26,880 nucleotides of DNA. Origin: an uncultured Angelakisella sp. (lineage in GTDB: Bacteria; Bacillota; Clostridia; Oscillospirales; Ruminococcaceae). How positions within the stretch are numbered: position 1 is the first letter of the stretch; every line of letters starts with the position of its first letter. The notes beneath the pieces were generated by a model that ran no database searches, was not told where the DNA came from, and saw only the letters and a list, made by a program, of their open reading frames with translations. The stretch is taken from positions 1-26,880 of the forward strand of contig CAJUFR010000029.1 in NCBI GenBank assembly GCA_910585525.1, written 5' to 3'. Below are positions 7,606-16,266 of this stretch, piece after piece. The translations under genes were made by a program, and so were the position numbers.

Positions 7606-8027
7606 TGCTTCTGCCCAAGAGAGTGAAGTACCGCCGGGTACACCGGGGCCGCATGACCGGCAAGGCCACCCGGGGCACCCAGGTGAACTACGGTGAATAT
7701 GGCCTCCAGGCTCTGGAGCCCGCCTGGGTCACCTCCAACCAGATCGAGGCCGCCCGTATCGCCATGACCCGCTACATCAAGAGAGGCGGGCAGGTCTGGA
7801 TCAAGATATTCCCCGACAAGCCCATCACCGAAAAGCCGGCCGAGACCCGAATGGGTTCCGGTAAAGGCTCCCCCGAATACTGGGTGGCGGTGGTCAAGCC
7901 CGGCCGGGTGATGTTCGAGATCGGCGGCGTCGCCGAGGAGACCGCCCGGGAGGCCATGCGCCTTGCCGCCTACAAGCTGCCTGTCAAGTGCAAGTTCATC
8001 AAAAAAGAAGGGAGTGCTGAGGAATGA
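7605..8027 (+). CDS. rplP: 50S ribosomal protein L16
   Basis: A 140-aa protein (usual length about 137-144). The N-terminus MLLPKRVKYRRVHRGRMTG and the PITEKPAETRMGSGKGSPEYW signature near residues 74-94 are diagnostic. L16 binds 5S/23S rRNA and helps tRNA placement in the A site. Its ATG is fused to the rpsC stop (TAATG) and its end overlaps rpmC by 4 bp. Confidence 0.96.
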   Translation: MLLPKRVKYRRVHRGRMTGKATRGTQVNYGEYGLQALEPAWVTSNQIEAARIAMTRYIKRGGQVWIKIFPDKPITEKPAETRMGSGKGSPEYWVAVVKPGRVMFEIGGVAEETAREAMRLAAYKLPVKCKFIKKEGSAEE

Positions 8028-8221
8028 AACCAGCCGAGATCAGAGAACTTTCCGTGGCGGAATTGAACCAGAAACTCACCGACCTCAAGGCCGAGTTGTT
8101 CAACCTCCGCTTCCAGCACGCCATCAACCAGCTTGACAACCCCCTTCGCCTCCAGGTCGTCCGCAAGGACATCGCCCGGGTGAAGACGGTGATCCGCGAA
8201 AAAGAGCTGAAGGCTCAGTAA
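8024..8221 (+). CDS. rpmC: 50S ribosomal protein L29
   Basis: A 65-aa two-helix protein with the typical opening MKPAEIRELSVAELNQKLTDLKAELFNLRFQ (residues 1-31). L29 sits next to L23 at the tunnel exit. It overlaps rplP by 4 bp; rpsQ begins 18 bp downstream. Confidence 0.95.
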   Translation: MKPAEIRELSVAELNQKLTDLKAELFNLRFQHAINQLDNPLRLQVVRKDIARVKTVIREKELKAQ

Positions 8222-8239
8222 GGAAGGGAGGACGCAACT

Positions 8240-8500
8240 GTGAGCGAAGCGAGGAACCTGCGTAAGACCAGGGTGGGCATCGTGGTCAGCGACAAGATGG
8301 ACAAGACCGTCGTCGTCGCCATCAAGGACAACGTCAAGCACCCCCTGTACAAAAAGATCATCAAGCGCACCGTGAAATTCAAGGCGCACGACGAGGAGAA
8401 CGCTTGCGGCGTCGGTGACAAGGTGCTGATCATGGAGACCCGCCCCCTCTCCCGCGATAAGCGTTGGCGGGTGGCCCAGATCATCGAGAAAGCGAAGTAA
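8240..8500 (+). CDS. rpsQ: 30S ribosomal protein S17
   Basis: An 86-aa protein with an OB fold. The motifs RKTRVGIVVSDKMDKTVVV and ETRPLSRDKRWRV (about residues 65-77) are the family signature. S17 is a primary binder of the 16S 5' domain. The start is GTG 8240 behind GGAAGGGAGG. Confidence 0.95.
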   Translation: MSEARNLRKTRVGIVVSDKMDKTVVVAIKDNVKHPLYKKIIKRTVKFKAHDEENACGVGDKVLIMETRPLSRDKRWRVAQIIEKAK

Positions 8501-8514
8501 AGGAGGAACGCTCT

Positions 8515-8883
8515 GTGATCCAGATGCAGACCTATCTGAAGGTCGCCGACAACACTGGTGCAAAGGAACTGATGTGCATCCGCGTGCTGGGCGGCTCCAG
8601 AAAGAGATACGCCAACATCGGCGACGTGGTGGTTGCTTCCGTCAAGAAAGCTGCCCCCGGCGGCCAGGTGAAGAAGGGCGAAGTTGTAAAGGCCGTGATC
8701 GTGCGTTCCGCCAAGGGGCTGCGCCGGGAGGATGGCACCTACATCCGCTTCGACGAAAACGCCGCGGTCATCATCAAGGAAGACAAGAACCCCAAGGGTA
8801 CCCGTATCTTTGGGCCCGTTGCCCGGGAGCTGCGCGAGAAGGAATACATGAAGATCCTCTCCCTGGCCCCGGAAGTGCTGTAA
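8515..8883 (+). CDS. rplN: 50S ribosomal protein L14
   Basis: A 122-aa protein, the exact family length when started at GTG 8515 (MIQMQTYLKVADNTGAKELM) behind AAGGAGG. An in-frame extension back to 8464 would overlap rpsQ and is rejected. The signature GGQVKKGEVVKAVIVR is at about residues 46-61. L14 binds ribosome silencing factor RsfS and forms an inter-subunit bridge. Confidence 0.96.
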   Translation: MIQMQTYLKVADNTGAKELMCIRVLGGSRKRYANIGDVVVASVKKAAPGGQVKKGEVVKAVIVRSAKGLRREDGTYIRFDENAAVIIKEDKNPKGTRIFGPVARELREKEYMKILSLAPEVL

Positions 8884-8901
8884 GGGAGGTGTCGCAAGGA
8901 A

Positions 8902-9216
8902 ATGGCTAAGCTGCATGTAAAAACTGGCGACACGGTCGTCATTCTCTCCGGCAAGGACAAGGGCCAGAAGGGCAAGGTCCTGGAGACCAGCCCCAAGGAG
9001 GGCAAGGTCATCGTCGAGGGCCGCAACATGGTCACCAAGCATGTGAAGCCCCGGCGCCAGGGCCAGGCCGGCGGCATCGTCAAGGCCGAGGGCGCCCTGT
9101 ACGCCTGCAAGGTCCAGGCCGTTTGCCCCAAGTGCCAGAAGGCCACCCGTCCTGCCCACAAGGTGGCGGACGGCAAAAAGGTCCGTGTCTGCAAGCACTG
9201 CGGCGCAGAATACTAA
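8902..9216 (+). CDS. rplX: 50S ribosomal protein L24, with zinc ribbon
   Basis: A 104-aa protein. The N-terminal KOW domain (KLHVKTGDTVVILSGKDKGQKG) initiates 50S assembly. The C-terminal part has two Cys pairs, VCPKC near residue 74 and VCKHC near residue 98, the zinc-ribbon form found in a subset of bacteria. ATG 8902 follows AAGGGAGGTG. Confidence 0.95.
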   Translation: MAKLHVKTGDTVVILSGKDKGQKGKVLETSPKEGKVIVEGRNMVTKHVKPRRQGQAGGIVKAEGALYACKVQAVCPKCQKATRPAHKVADGKKVRVCKHCGAEY

Positions 9217-9235
9217 GGTAAGGAGGATTTGGAAC

Positions 9236-9775
<540 letters not shown>

Positions 9776-9790
9776 GGAGGTAGGGATAGA

Positions 9791-9976
9791 ATGGCTAAAA
9801 TGTCTATGAAGCTCAAGCAGCAGGCCCCCGCGAAGTTCTCTACCAGGGCTTACAACCGGTGCAAGATCTGCGGCCGGCCCCACGCGTACCTTCGCAAGTA
9901 CGGCATCTGCCGCATCTGCTTCCGTGAACTGGCCTACAAGGGCCAGATCCCCGGCGTCAGAAAAGCCAGCTGGTAA
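9791..9976 (+). CDS. rpsN: 30S ribosomal protein S14 type Z (zinc-binding)
   Basis: A 61-aa short S14 with the four-cysteine zinc site CKIC (residues 24-27) and CRIC (39-42). This is the zinc-dependent paralogue; many Firmicutes also carry a zinc-independent copy elsewhere that replaces it during zinc starvation. The ending PGVRKASW is invariant. It is preceded by AAGGAGG and followed by rpsH after 27 bp. Confidence 0.97.
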   Translation: MAKMSMKLKQQAPAKFSTRAYNRCKICGRPHAYLRKYGICRICFRELAYKGQIPGVRKASW

Positions 9977-10003
9977 CGAGAATAGCAAAAGGAGGTTCCG
10001 CAA

Positions 10004-10402
10004 ATGCATATCACCGATACCATCGCCGATATGTTGACCCGCATCCGCAACGCGAATTCGGCCAAACACGATACGGTCGATATCCCCGCGTCTAAGATGA
10101 AGACTGCTATTGCTCAGATTCTTCTTGACGAAGGGTATATCAAAGGCTTCACCGTCCAGGAGGACGGCAAGCAGGGGGTCATCCACATGACCCTCAAGTA
10201 CGGCCCCGGCAAGGCCCCCGTCATCCAGGGCCTGCGCCGGGTCAGCAAACCCGGTCTGCGCATCTACACCAGCTGTGAGGATATGCCCAGAGTGCTGAAG
10301 GGGCTCGGCGTAGCTATCCTCTCCACCTCCAAGGGCGTCATCACCGACAAGCGGGCCCGCAAGGAAAACGTCGGCGGCGAAGTGCTGGCGTTCATCTGGT
10401 AA
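10004..10402 (+). CDS. rpsH: 30S ribosomal protein S8
   Basis: A 132-aa protein with MHITDTIADMLTRIRNANSAKHDTV at the start and the C-terminal rRNA-binding signature GVAILSTSKGVITDKRARKENVGGEVLAFIW. S8 binds helix 21 of 16S rRNA and is the spc operon repressor in E. coli. The start is ATG 10004 with AAAGGAGG. Confidence 0.97.
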   Translation: MHITDTIADMLTRIRNANSAKHDTVDIPASKMKTAIAQILLDEGYIKGFTVQEDGKQGVIHMTLKYGPGKAPVIQGLRRVSKPGLRIYTSCEDMPRVLKGLGVAILSTSKGVITDKRARKENVGGEVLAFIW

Positions 10403-10416
10403 GGGGGGAGTAGAAG

Positions 10417-10962
10417 ATGAGTAGAATTGGTAACAAGCATATCGACGTCCCCGCCGGTGTGGAGGTCAAGATCGACGGCCACACCGTCACCGCCAAGGGC
10501 CCCAACGGCACCCTGACCCGCACCTTCGACAGCCGGATGGAGATCCAGCTGGAGGGCGCCGTCATCACCGTCAAGCGCCCCGACGACAGCAAGGAGTGCC
10601 GCAGCCTTCACGGCCTGACCCGGACCCTGATCGCCAACATGGTGGAAGGGGTGCACAAGAACTTCACCAAGGAACTGGAGATCAACGGCGTGGGTTACCG
10701 TGCCGCCAAGCAGGGCTCCAACCTGGTGATGAACCTGGGCTTTTCCCATCAGGTCATCATGCCCGAGATCCCCGGCATCAAGATCGAGGTCCCCCAGCCC
10801 AACCGCATCACCATCATCGGGCCGGACAAGGAAAAGGTGGGCCAGTTCGCCGCCGAGGTCCGTGAGAAGCGTCCCCCCGAGCCCTACAAGGGCAAGGGCA
10901 TCAAGTATGTCGGCGAAGTGATCATCCGCAAGGAAGGCAAAGCCGGCAAGGGCAAGAAGTAA
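10417..10962 (+). CDS. rplF: 50S ribosomal protein L6
   Basis: A 181-aa protein built of two repeated alpha/beta domains. The signature PEPYKGKGIKYVGEVIIRKEGK is near the C-terminus (about residues 154-175). L6 sits near the sarcin-ricin loop and factor-binding site. ATG 10417 follows AAGGGGGGAG. Confidence 0.97.
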   Translation: MSRIGNKHIDVPAGVEVKIDGHTVTAKGPNGTLTRTFDSRMEIQLEGAVITVKRPDDSKECRSLHGLTRTLIANMVEGVHKNFTKELEINGVGYRAAKQGSNLVMNLGFSHQVIMPEIPGIKIEVPQPNRITIIGPDKEKVGQFAAEVREKRPPEPYKGKGIKYVGEVIIRKEGKAGKGKK

Positions 10963-10981
10963 GGGAAGGAGGAGTATTTAA

Positions 10982-11341
10982 GTGGTAAAGAAACAGAACA
11001 CCAAGGAAGCCCGCAAGAAGATCCGCGCCCGCATCCGGGCCAAGATCTCCGGGACTGCGGCCCGGCCCCGTCTGGCCGTTTTCCGCTCCGCCAACCACAT
11101 CTATGCCCAACTCATCGATGACACCGCCGGCGTCACCCTGGCTGCCGCCTCCACCCTGGACAAGGGCTTTGATGGGGCGGGCGGCAACAAGGAGGCCGCC
11201 CGCAAGGTGGGCCTGATGATCGCCGAGCGCGCCAAGGCCAAGGAGATCGAGGAAGTGGTATTCGACCGCGGCGGCTTCGTCTACCACGGCCGGGTCAAGG
11301 AACTGGCCGAGGGCGCCCGCGAAGGCGGACTCAAGTTCTAA
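10982..11341 (+). CDS. rplR: 50S ribosomal protein L18
   Basis: A 119-aa protein that carries 5S rRNA into the 50S subunit with L5. The basic N-terminus is KKQNTKEARKKIRARIRAKI, followed by RPRLAVFRSANHIYAQLIDD and the FDRGGFVYHGRVKELAEGAREGGLKF end. The start is GTG 10982 behind AAGGAGGAG. Confidence 0.96.
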   Translation: MVKKQNTKEARKKIRARIRAKISGTAARPRLAVFRSANHIYAQLIDDTAGVTLAAASTLDKGFDGAGGNKEAARKVGLMIAERAKAKEIEEVVFDRGGFVYHGRVKELAEGAREGGLKF

Positions 11342-11357
11342 CGAAGGAGGGATACTT

Positions 11358-11858
11358 TTGGCAAGGATAGACGCATCGAAAATGGATCTGAACGAAAAGG
11401 TCGTAGCCATCAACCGTGTCAGCAAGACGGTGAAGGGCGGCCGTATCTTCAAGTTCGCTGCCCTGGTGGTCGTCGGCGACGGCAACGGCCTGGTGGGCTT
11501 CGGGCTTGGCAAGGCCTCCGAAGTTCCCGACGCCATTCGCAAGGGCATTGAGGACGCCAAAAAGCATATGATCAAGATCTCCCTGAAGGGGACCTCCATC
11601 CCCCACGAGGTCATCGGCAAATTCGGCGCCGGCGAGGTGCTGATGATGCCCGCCCCGGAGGGTACCGGGGTCATCGCCGGCGGCCCTGTCCGCGCGGTGA
11701 TGGAAGTCGCCGGCATCCGGGACATCCGCGCCAAGTGCCTGCGCTCCAACAACCCCTGCAACGTGGTCACCGCCACTGTCAAGGGCCTGGCCTCCCTGCG
11801 GGATGCCGAGCAGGTGGCTGCCATCCGTGGCCGGACCGCCAAAGAGATTTTAGGATAA
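11358..11858 (+). CDS. rpsE: 30S ribosomal protein S5
   Basis: A 166-aa protein. The start is an uncommon TTG at 11358 (ARIDASKMDLNEKVVAINRV) behind AAGGAGGG; no alternative ATG gives the full N-terminus. The dsRNA-binding-like domain is GGRIFKFAALVVVGDGNGLVGFGLGKA, residues about 27-53, followed by the C-terminal domain. S5 contributes to accuracy and the mRNA entry channel. Confidence 0.95.
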   Translation: MARIDASKMDLNEKVVAINRVSKTVKGGRIFKFAALVVVGDGNGLVGFGLGKASEVPDAIRKGIEDAKKHMIKISLKGTSIPHEVIGKFGAGEVLMMPAPEGTGVIAGGPVRAVMEVAGIRDIRAKCLRSNNPCNVVTATVKGLASLRDAEQVAAIRGRTAKEILG

Positions 11859-11870
11859 GGAGGCAGCGAC

Positions 11871-12050
11871 ATGGCACAGCTCAAGATCAAACTGGCGAAG
11901 AGCCTTAACGGCAGGAAGAAGAACCACATCGCGACTGCCTACTCCCTGGGCCTGCGCAAGATCGGCCAGAGCACCGTCCAGCCGGACAATGCTGCCACCC
12001 GGGGCAAGATCGCCACCATCTCCCACCTGGTCGTGGTGGAGAACGCGTAA
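11871..12050 (+). CDS. rpmD: 50S ribosomal protein L30
   Basis: A 59-aa protein beginning MAQLKIKLAKSLNGRKKNHI and containing TAYSLGLRKIGQSTV, the conserved L30 core. Its place between rpsE and rplO is as in other bacteria. ATG 11871 follows AAGGAGG. It is complete and has the usual length. Confidence 0.95.
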   Translation: MAQLKIKLAKSLNGRKKNHIATAYSLGLRKIGQSTVQPDNAATRGKIATISHLVVVENA

Positions 12051-12071
12051 TGTAAGGAGGTGCAGGTAACC

Positions 12072-12512
12072 ATGAAACTGAGTGAACTTTCCCCCGCCCC
12101 CGGTTCGGTCAAGAAGCGGTTCCGCGTTGGCCGCGGCAACGGGTCCGGCGCGGGCAAGACCGCGGGCAAGGGCCACAAGGGCCAGAACGCCCGCAGCGGC
12201 GGCGGTGTCCGCCCCGGCTTTGAAGGCGGCCAGATGCCCCTGCAGCGCCGTATCCCCAAGAGAGGGTTCGTGAACATCTTCGCCACCCGGTACGAGGCCA
12301 TCAACGTGGACCAGCTGGACCGCTTTGAGGACGGCGCGGTGGTGGACGAAGCAGCCATCGTAGCGGCCGGCCTGGTCAAGAACACTCGTGACGGCATCAA
12401 GATTCTTGGCAGAGGCGAGATCACCAAGAAGCTGACCGTTAAAGTAGCGGCTTTCTCCGAAGGCGCTAAGAGCAAGATCGAGGCGGCCGGCGGAAAGGCC
12501 GAGGTGGTATAA
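12072..12512 (+). CDS. rplO: 50S ribosomal protein L15
   Basis: A 146-aa protein from ATG 12072 (MKLSELSPAPGSVKKRFRVG). A GTG at 12060 is in frame but lies inside the AAGGAGGTG ribosome site. The Gly/Arg-rich N-terminal tail (GRGNGSGAGKTAGKGHKGQ) penetrates 23S rRNA; the globular domain has GFEGGQMPLQRRIPKRGF. The stop codon abuts the secY start. Confidence 0.96.
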   Translation: MKLSELSPAPGSVKKRFRVGRGNGSGAGKTAGKGHKGQNARSGGGVRPGFEGGQMPLQRRIPKRGFVNIFATRYEAINVDQLDRFEDGAVVDEAAIVAAGLVKNTRDGIKILGRGEITKKLTVKVAAFSEGAKSKIEAAGGKAEVV

Positions 12513-13805
12513 ATGTTTGAAACGCTGAGGAACGCCTGGAAGATAGAGGACCTGCGCAAAAAGCTGATCTACACCATGCTCATCCTGCTGGTGGTACGCA
12601 TCGGCTCCGCCATCCCGGTCCCCTTCATCGACCCCAGCTTCCTGAAGTTGATGGTGAGCGGCGGCGGCCTGCTGGGCTACCTGGATATGCTCACCGGCGG
12701 CGCGTTCTCCAACGCCACCCTCTTCGCCCTCTCCATCTCCCCCTATATCACCGCCTCCATCGTCATCCAGCTGCTGACCGTGGCCATCCCGGCCCTGGAG
12801 CGGATGGCAAAGGAGGGGCCGGAGGGACAGGAGCGGCTGAAGAAGATCACCCGCTACACCACCGTTGCCCTGGCAGTGCTCCAGGCGGCGGCCTACTACA
12901 CCATGTTCCGCAACACCAGCGGCGCGGTGGCCTACACCACCGGCGCCTTCGGCGCCCTGGCGGCGGTGACCATCATCTCCGCCTTTACCGCCGGCGCCAT
13001 GCTGGTGGTCTGGCTGGGTGAGCGCATCGACGAAAAGGGCATCGGCAACGGCATCTCCCTCATCCTCTTCGCCGGCATCGTCTCCCGGGTCCCCGCCTCT
13101 ATCGGCGATATGATCTGGAACATGATCCAGCAGGGGGGCATCATGTGGCTGTGGGGCCCGCTGATCGGCATCGTCTTCCTGGCGGAGGTCGCCTTCATCG
13201 TCCTGATGAACAACGCCGAGCGGCGCATCCCGGTCCAGTACGCCAAGCGGGTGGTGGGCCGCAAGATGTACGGCGGCCAGAGCTCCTTTATGCCCATCAA
13301 GGTGAACATGAGCGGCGTGCTGCCGGTCATCTTTGCCTCCACCTTCCTGGCCATCCCCGGCACCATCGGCGGCTTCCTGAACCTGGACCCCATAGCGCAT
13401 CCCTACTGGACCGCCTTCTTCAACATGTTCAGCTACCGCTCCCTGCTGTACGCGGTGCTTTACTTCCTGCTGATCATCGGCTTCAACTACTTCTATATCG
13501 CCATCCAGTATAACCCCATCGAGATGGCCAATAATCTGCGGAAGAACAACGGCGCCATCCCCGGCATCCGGCCCGGCAAGCCCACCTCGGACTTCATCAC
13601 CAAGGTCATCGCCAAGATCACCCTGGTGGGGGCGCTGATGCTGGCGGCTATCGCCATCCTCCCCATCCTCATCGCCGCCATGACCGGCATCAACGTGGCC
13701 CTGGGCGGTACCTCGGTCATCATTCTGGTGGGCGTCGCCCTGGATACGGTGCGCAGCCTGGAAAGCCAGATGATGATGCGCCACTACAAGGGCTTCCTGG
13801 AATAA
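12513..13805 (+). CDS. secY: Protein translocase subunit SecY
   Basis: A 430-aa channel subunit of the Sec translocon in the cytoplasmic membrane. Ten hydrophobic segments can be traced. The family signatures include the plug region GGGLLGYLDMLTGGAF, the GISLILFAGI segment and YFYIAIQYNPIEMANNLRKNNGAIPG near residues 325-350, which lies in the cytosolic loop that meets SecA or the ribosome. It starts at ATG 12513 with no gap after rplO, and has no independent ribosome site of good quality, so it probably relies on translational coupling. Confidence 0.97.
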   Translation: MFETLRNAWKIEDLRKKLIYTMLILLVVRIGSAIPVPFIDPSFLKLMVSGGGLLGYLDMLTGGAFSNATLFALSISPYITASIVIQLLTVAIPALERMAKEGPEGQERLKKITRYTTVALAVLQAAAYYTMFRNTSGAVAYTTGAFGALAAVTIISAFTAGAMLVVWLGERIDEKGIGNGISLILFAGIVSRVPASIGDMIWNMIQQGGIMWLWGPLIGIVFLAEVAFIVLMNNAERRIPVQYAKRVVGRKMYGGQSSFMPIKVNMSGVLPVIFASTFLAIPGTIGGFLNLDPIAHPYWTAFFNMFSYRSLLYAVLYFLLIIGFNYFYIAIQYNPIEMANNLRKNNGAIPGIRPGKPTSDFITKVIAKITLVGALMLAAIAILPILIAAMTGINVALGGTSVIILVGVALDTVRSLESQMMMRHYKGFLE

Positions 13806-13815
13806 GGAGGACATG

Positions 13816-14454
13816 ATGAACCTGATCCTATTAGGAGCCCCCGGCGCGGGAAAGGGCACCCAGGGTGAGATCATCCGGGAGCGCCTGGACATCCCCGCCA
13901 TCTCCACCGGCGTCATGCTGCGGGAGGCCATCAAGGCCGGCACCCAGCTGGGCATGCAGGCCAAGGCCATCATCGACCAAGGGGGCCTGGTCCCCGACGA
14001 GGTGGTCAACGGCATCGTCAAGGAACGGCTGGCCCAGGATGACTGCAAAAACGGCTTCATCCTGGACGGCTTCCCCCGGACGCTGCCCCAGGCCCAGGCC
14101 CTGGACGCCATGGGTGTGGAGATCCACAAGGTACTGTATATCCAGGTGCCGGACCAGATCATCGAGGAACGGCTGGGCAACCGCCGTGTCTGCGAGGGCT
14201 GCGGCGCCACCTACCACCTGATCAACCAGCCCTCCTCCGCGGGGGACCTGTGCGAACGGTGCGGCGGCCGCCTTGCTGTCCGCAAGGACGACAAGCCGGA
14301 GACCATCCGGGAACGGCTGGCCACCTACCATCAACTCACCGAGCCCCTGGTGGACTACTACCGCGGCCAGGGCAAGCTGTGCGAGATCGACGGCAGCACC
14401 ACCATCGAAGCCTCCACCGAAGCGACCCTCCGGGTGCTGGAGGAGCAGGGATGA
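13816..14454 (+). CDS. adk: Adenylate kinase with zinc LID
   Basis: A 212-aa enzyme interconverting ATP + AMP and 2 ADP. The P-loop GAPGAGKGTQ is at residues 7-16 and DGFPRT at 84-89. The LID has four cysteines (C126, C129, C146, C149), the Gram-positive zinc-structured form. I chose ATG 13816 (MNLILLG); the adjacent ATG 13813 would be only 2 bp from AAGGAGG. The stop overlaps the start of map (ATGA). Confidence 0.96.
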   Translation: MNLILLGAPGAGKGTQGEIIRERLDIPAISTGVMLREAIKAGTQLGMQAKAIIDQGGLVPDEVVNGIVKERLAQDDCKNGFILDGFPRTLPQAQALDAMGVEIHKVLYIQVPDQIIEERLGNRRVCEGCGATYHLINQPSSAGDLCERCGGRLAVRKDDKPETIRERLATYHQLTEPLVDYYRGQGKLCEIDGSTTIEASTEATLRVLEEQG

Positions 14455-15203
14455 TCGTGCTCAAGACCAGCCGCGAACTGGAACTGATGCGGGAGGCGGG
14501 ACGGATCTCCCACCTGGCGCTGATGGCGGGGGTCAAAGCGGTGCAGCCCGGCAATACCACCATGGACGTGGAACGGGCGGTCCGCCAGACCATCGCCGCC
14601 CTGGGGGGCAAACCGGCCTTCCTGGGTTACGGCGGCTTCCCCGCCGCCGCCTGCGTGTCGGTGAACGAGGAGGTCATCCACGGCATCCCCAGCAAACGGC
14701 GCAGGATCCAGGAGGGGGACATCGTCAGCATCGACACCGGGGCCATCTACAAGGGCTTTTACGGTGACAACGCCTTTACCGTGGCGGCCGGCGCCACCAG
14801 CGACCGGTGCCGGGAACTGCTGGAAGTGACCCAAAAATGTCTGGAACTGGCCATCCAGGCCGCCCAGCCGGGGAACCGGCTGGGGGATATCGGATCGGCG
14901 GTGGAGCAGTACGCCCGCAGCCACGGCTTCGGCGTGGTGAAGGAGTACGTGGGCCACGGCATCGGCAGCCAGATGCACCAGGAACCGGAGGTGCCCAACT
15001 ACGGCAAGGCCGGCCACGGCCAGCGGCTGCGCCCTGGCATGACATTGGCCATCGAGCCGATGATCAACCTGCGGGGCGACGACGTGGTGAAGGACAGCCG
15101 GGACGGCTGGACCATCCGCACCGCCACCGGGACACCCTCCGCCCACTTTGAGAACACGGTAGCCATCACCGAAAACGGCCCGGTGATCCTCACCAGGCCG
15201 TAG
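14451..15203 (+). CDS. map: Methionine aminopeptidase type I
   Basis: A 250-aa metalloenzyme that removes N-terminal Met from nascent proteins. The metal ligands can be placed at D95, D106, H169, E202 and E234, with catalytic H77. It lacks the N-terminal zinc-finger extension, so it is the short bacterial class. ATG 14451 overlaps the adk stop by 4 bp. A longer in-frame reading from 14250 lies inside adk and is not real. Confidence 0.96.
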   Translation: MIVLKTSRELELMREAGRISHLALMAGVKAVQPGNTTMDVERAVRQTIAALGGKPAFLGYGGFPAAACVSVNEEVIHGIPSKRRRIQEGDIVSIDTGAIYKGFYGDNAFTVAAGATSDRCRELLEVTQKCLELAIQAAQPGNRLGDIGSAVEQYARSHGFGVVKEYVGHGIGSQMHQEPEVPNYGKAGHGQRLRPGMTLAIEPMINLRGDDVVKDSRDGWTIRTATGTPSAHFENTVAITENGPVILTRP

Positions 15204-15214
15204 GGGAGGGCGCT

Positions 15215-15472
15215 ATGTTGCAAAAAGGACAGGTGGTGTATTCCGCCGCCGGCCACGACAAGGACAGCTTCTACGTGGTGGTGGAGGTGGACCGGGACGG
15301 CTGCTGCCGCATCGCCGACGGGCGGCGGCGGGGCCTGGGGTCCCCCAAGCGCAAAAACCCCAAGCACCTGCGGGCCACCCGCGGCGTCATCCAGCTGGCA
15401 CAGATCGGCTCCGACAGAGCCCTGCGCCGCGCCCTGGCGGCGCTGCGCCCGGAAGAGATGGTAGTAGAGTAA
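15215..15472 (+). CDS. KOW domain RNA-binding protein (L14e/L6e/L27e-like)
   Basis: An 85-aa protein with an N-terminal KOW/SH3-like fold (KGQVVYSAAGHDKDSFYVVVEVD) and a basic patch RRRGLGSPKRKNPKHLRAT at about residues 37-55. Proteins of this type occupy the map-infA interval in many Firmicutes and resemble the KOW fold of archaeal and eukaryotic L14e/L6e/L27e. It probably binds rRNA or RNA; its exact job is not known to me. ATG 15215 follows GGGGAGGG; TTG 15218 is an alternative. Confidence 0.85.
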   Translation: MLQKGQVVYSAAGHDKDSFYVVVEVDRDGCCRIADGRRRGLGSPKRKNPKHLRATRGVIQLAQIGSDRALRRALAALRPEEMVVE

Positions 15473-15487
15473 GGGAGGCATTTGCAA

Positions 15488-15706
15488 ATGTCGAAACAAG
15501 ACGTCATCGAAGTCGAGGGCATAGTTGTGGACGCCCTCCCCAACGCGCACTTTCAGGTGGAGCTGCCCAACGGGCACCAGATCCTGGCGCATATCTCTGG
15601 CAAGCTGCGGATGAACTATATCCGCATCCTGCCCGGCGACAAAGTGACGGTGGAGATCTCACCCTATGATCTCACCAAAGGCCGCATCACTTGGAGAACG
15701 AAGTAA
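15488..15706 (+). CDS. infA: Translation initiation factor IF-1
   Basis: A 72-aa S1/OB-fold protein, the exact family length from ATG 15488 (MSKQDVIEVEGIVVDALPN). It blocks the 30S A site during initiation. Conserved features are FQVELPNGHQILAHISGKLRMNYIRILPGDKV and the ending GRITWRTK-like tail. An in-frame TTG at 15482 is disregarded. The ribosome site is AAGGGAGG. Confidence 0.96.
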   Translation: MSKQDVIEVEGIVVDALPNAHFQVELPNGHQILAHISGKLRMNYIRILPGDKVTVEISPYDLTKGRITWRTK

Positions 15707-15744
15707 ACAGCAGTAAAGGGAATCCCCAAAGGAGGTAACCCACA

Positions 15745-15858
15745 ATGAAAGTAAGACCTTCGGTGAAACCCATGTGCGAAAAGTGCAAAGTCATCAAGCG
15801 CAAAGGCCGCATCATGGTCATCTGCGACAACCCGAAGCACAAGCAGCGTCAGGGTTAA
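15745..15858 (+). CDS. rpmJ: 50S ribosomal protein L36 (zinc form)
   Basis: A 37-aa protein starting MKVRPSVKPMCEKCKVIKRK. The zinc ligands C11, C14, C27 and H32 are all present, so this is the zinc-binding paralogue. ATG 15745 follows AAAGGAGGT. It lies between infA and rpsM, as is usual. Confidence 0.96.
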   Translation: MKVRPSVKPMCEKCKVIKRKGRIMVICDNPKHKQRQG

Positions 15859-15883
15859 ACGATAACGTAGGAGGTGCAATTTT

Positions 15884-16252
15884 ATGGCTCGTATTGCTGG
15901 TATCGACCTGCCCAGAGAGAAGCGGGTAGAGATCGGCCTGACCTATATCTTCGGCATCGGCCGCCGGACCGCCACCGAGATCCTGGCCGCCACCGGCGTT
16001 GACCCCGATACCCGGGTCAAGGACCTGACCGAGGATGACGAGGCGAAGATCCGTGAGTACATCGACCACCACCTGACGGTGGAGGGCGACCTGAAGCGCA
16101 ACGTCGCCCTGAACATCAAGCGTCTGGTGGAGATCGGCTGCTACCGCGGCGTGCGTCACCGCAAGGGCCTGCCTGTCCGGGGCCAGCGGACCAAGACCAA
16201 CGCCCGCACCCGTAAGGGCCCCGCCAAGACCATCGCCAACAAGAAGAAGTAA
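15884..16252 (+). CDS. rpsM: 30S ribosomal protein S13
   Basis: A 122-aa protein with MARIAGIDLPREKRVEIGLT at the start, the helix-two-turn-helix region, and the Gly/Arg/Lys-rich end RGQRTKTNARTRKGPAKTIA that reaches the P-site tRNA. S13 forms bridges to the 50S subunit. ATG 15884 follows AGGAGGTG. Confidence 0.97.
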   Translation: MARIAGIDLPREKRVEIGLTYIFGIGRRTATEILAATGVDPDTRVKDLTEDDEAKIREYIDHHLTVEGDLKRNVALNIKRLVEIGCYRGVRHRKGLPVRGQRTKTNARTRKGPAKTIANKKK

Positions 16253-16266
16253 GGAGGGACAGGAGA

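Noticed and set aside
11850..14210. 786-aa minus-strand open frame opposite rpmD, rplO, secY and adk
   Set aside because: Antisense shadow caused by GC-rich third positions; low-complexity His/Gly/Asp/Val composition, and the plus strand holds clear family proteins.
14250..14450. N-terminal extension or fusion of map
   Set aside because: The extra in-frame residues are the wrong frame of adk; the family start at 14451 overlaps the adk stop in the normal coupled way.
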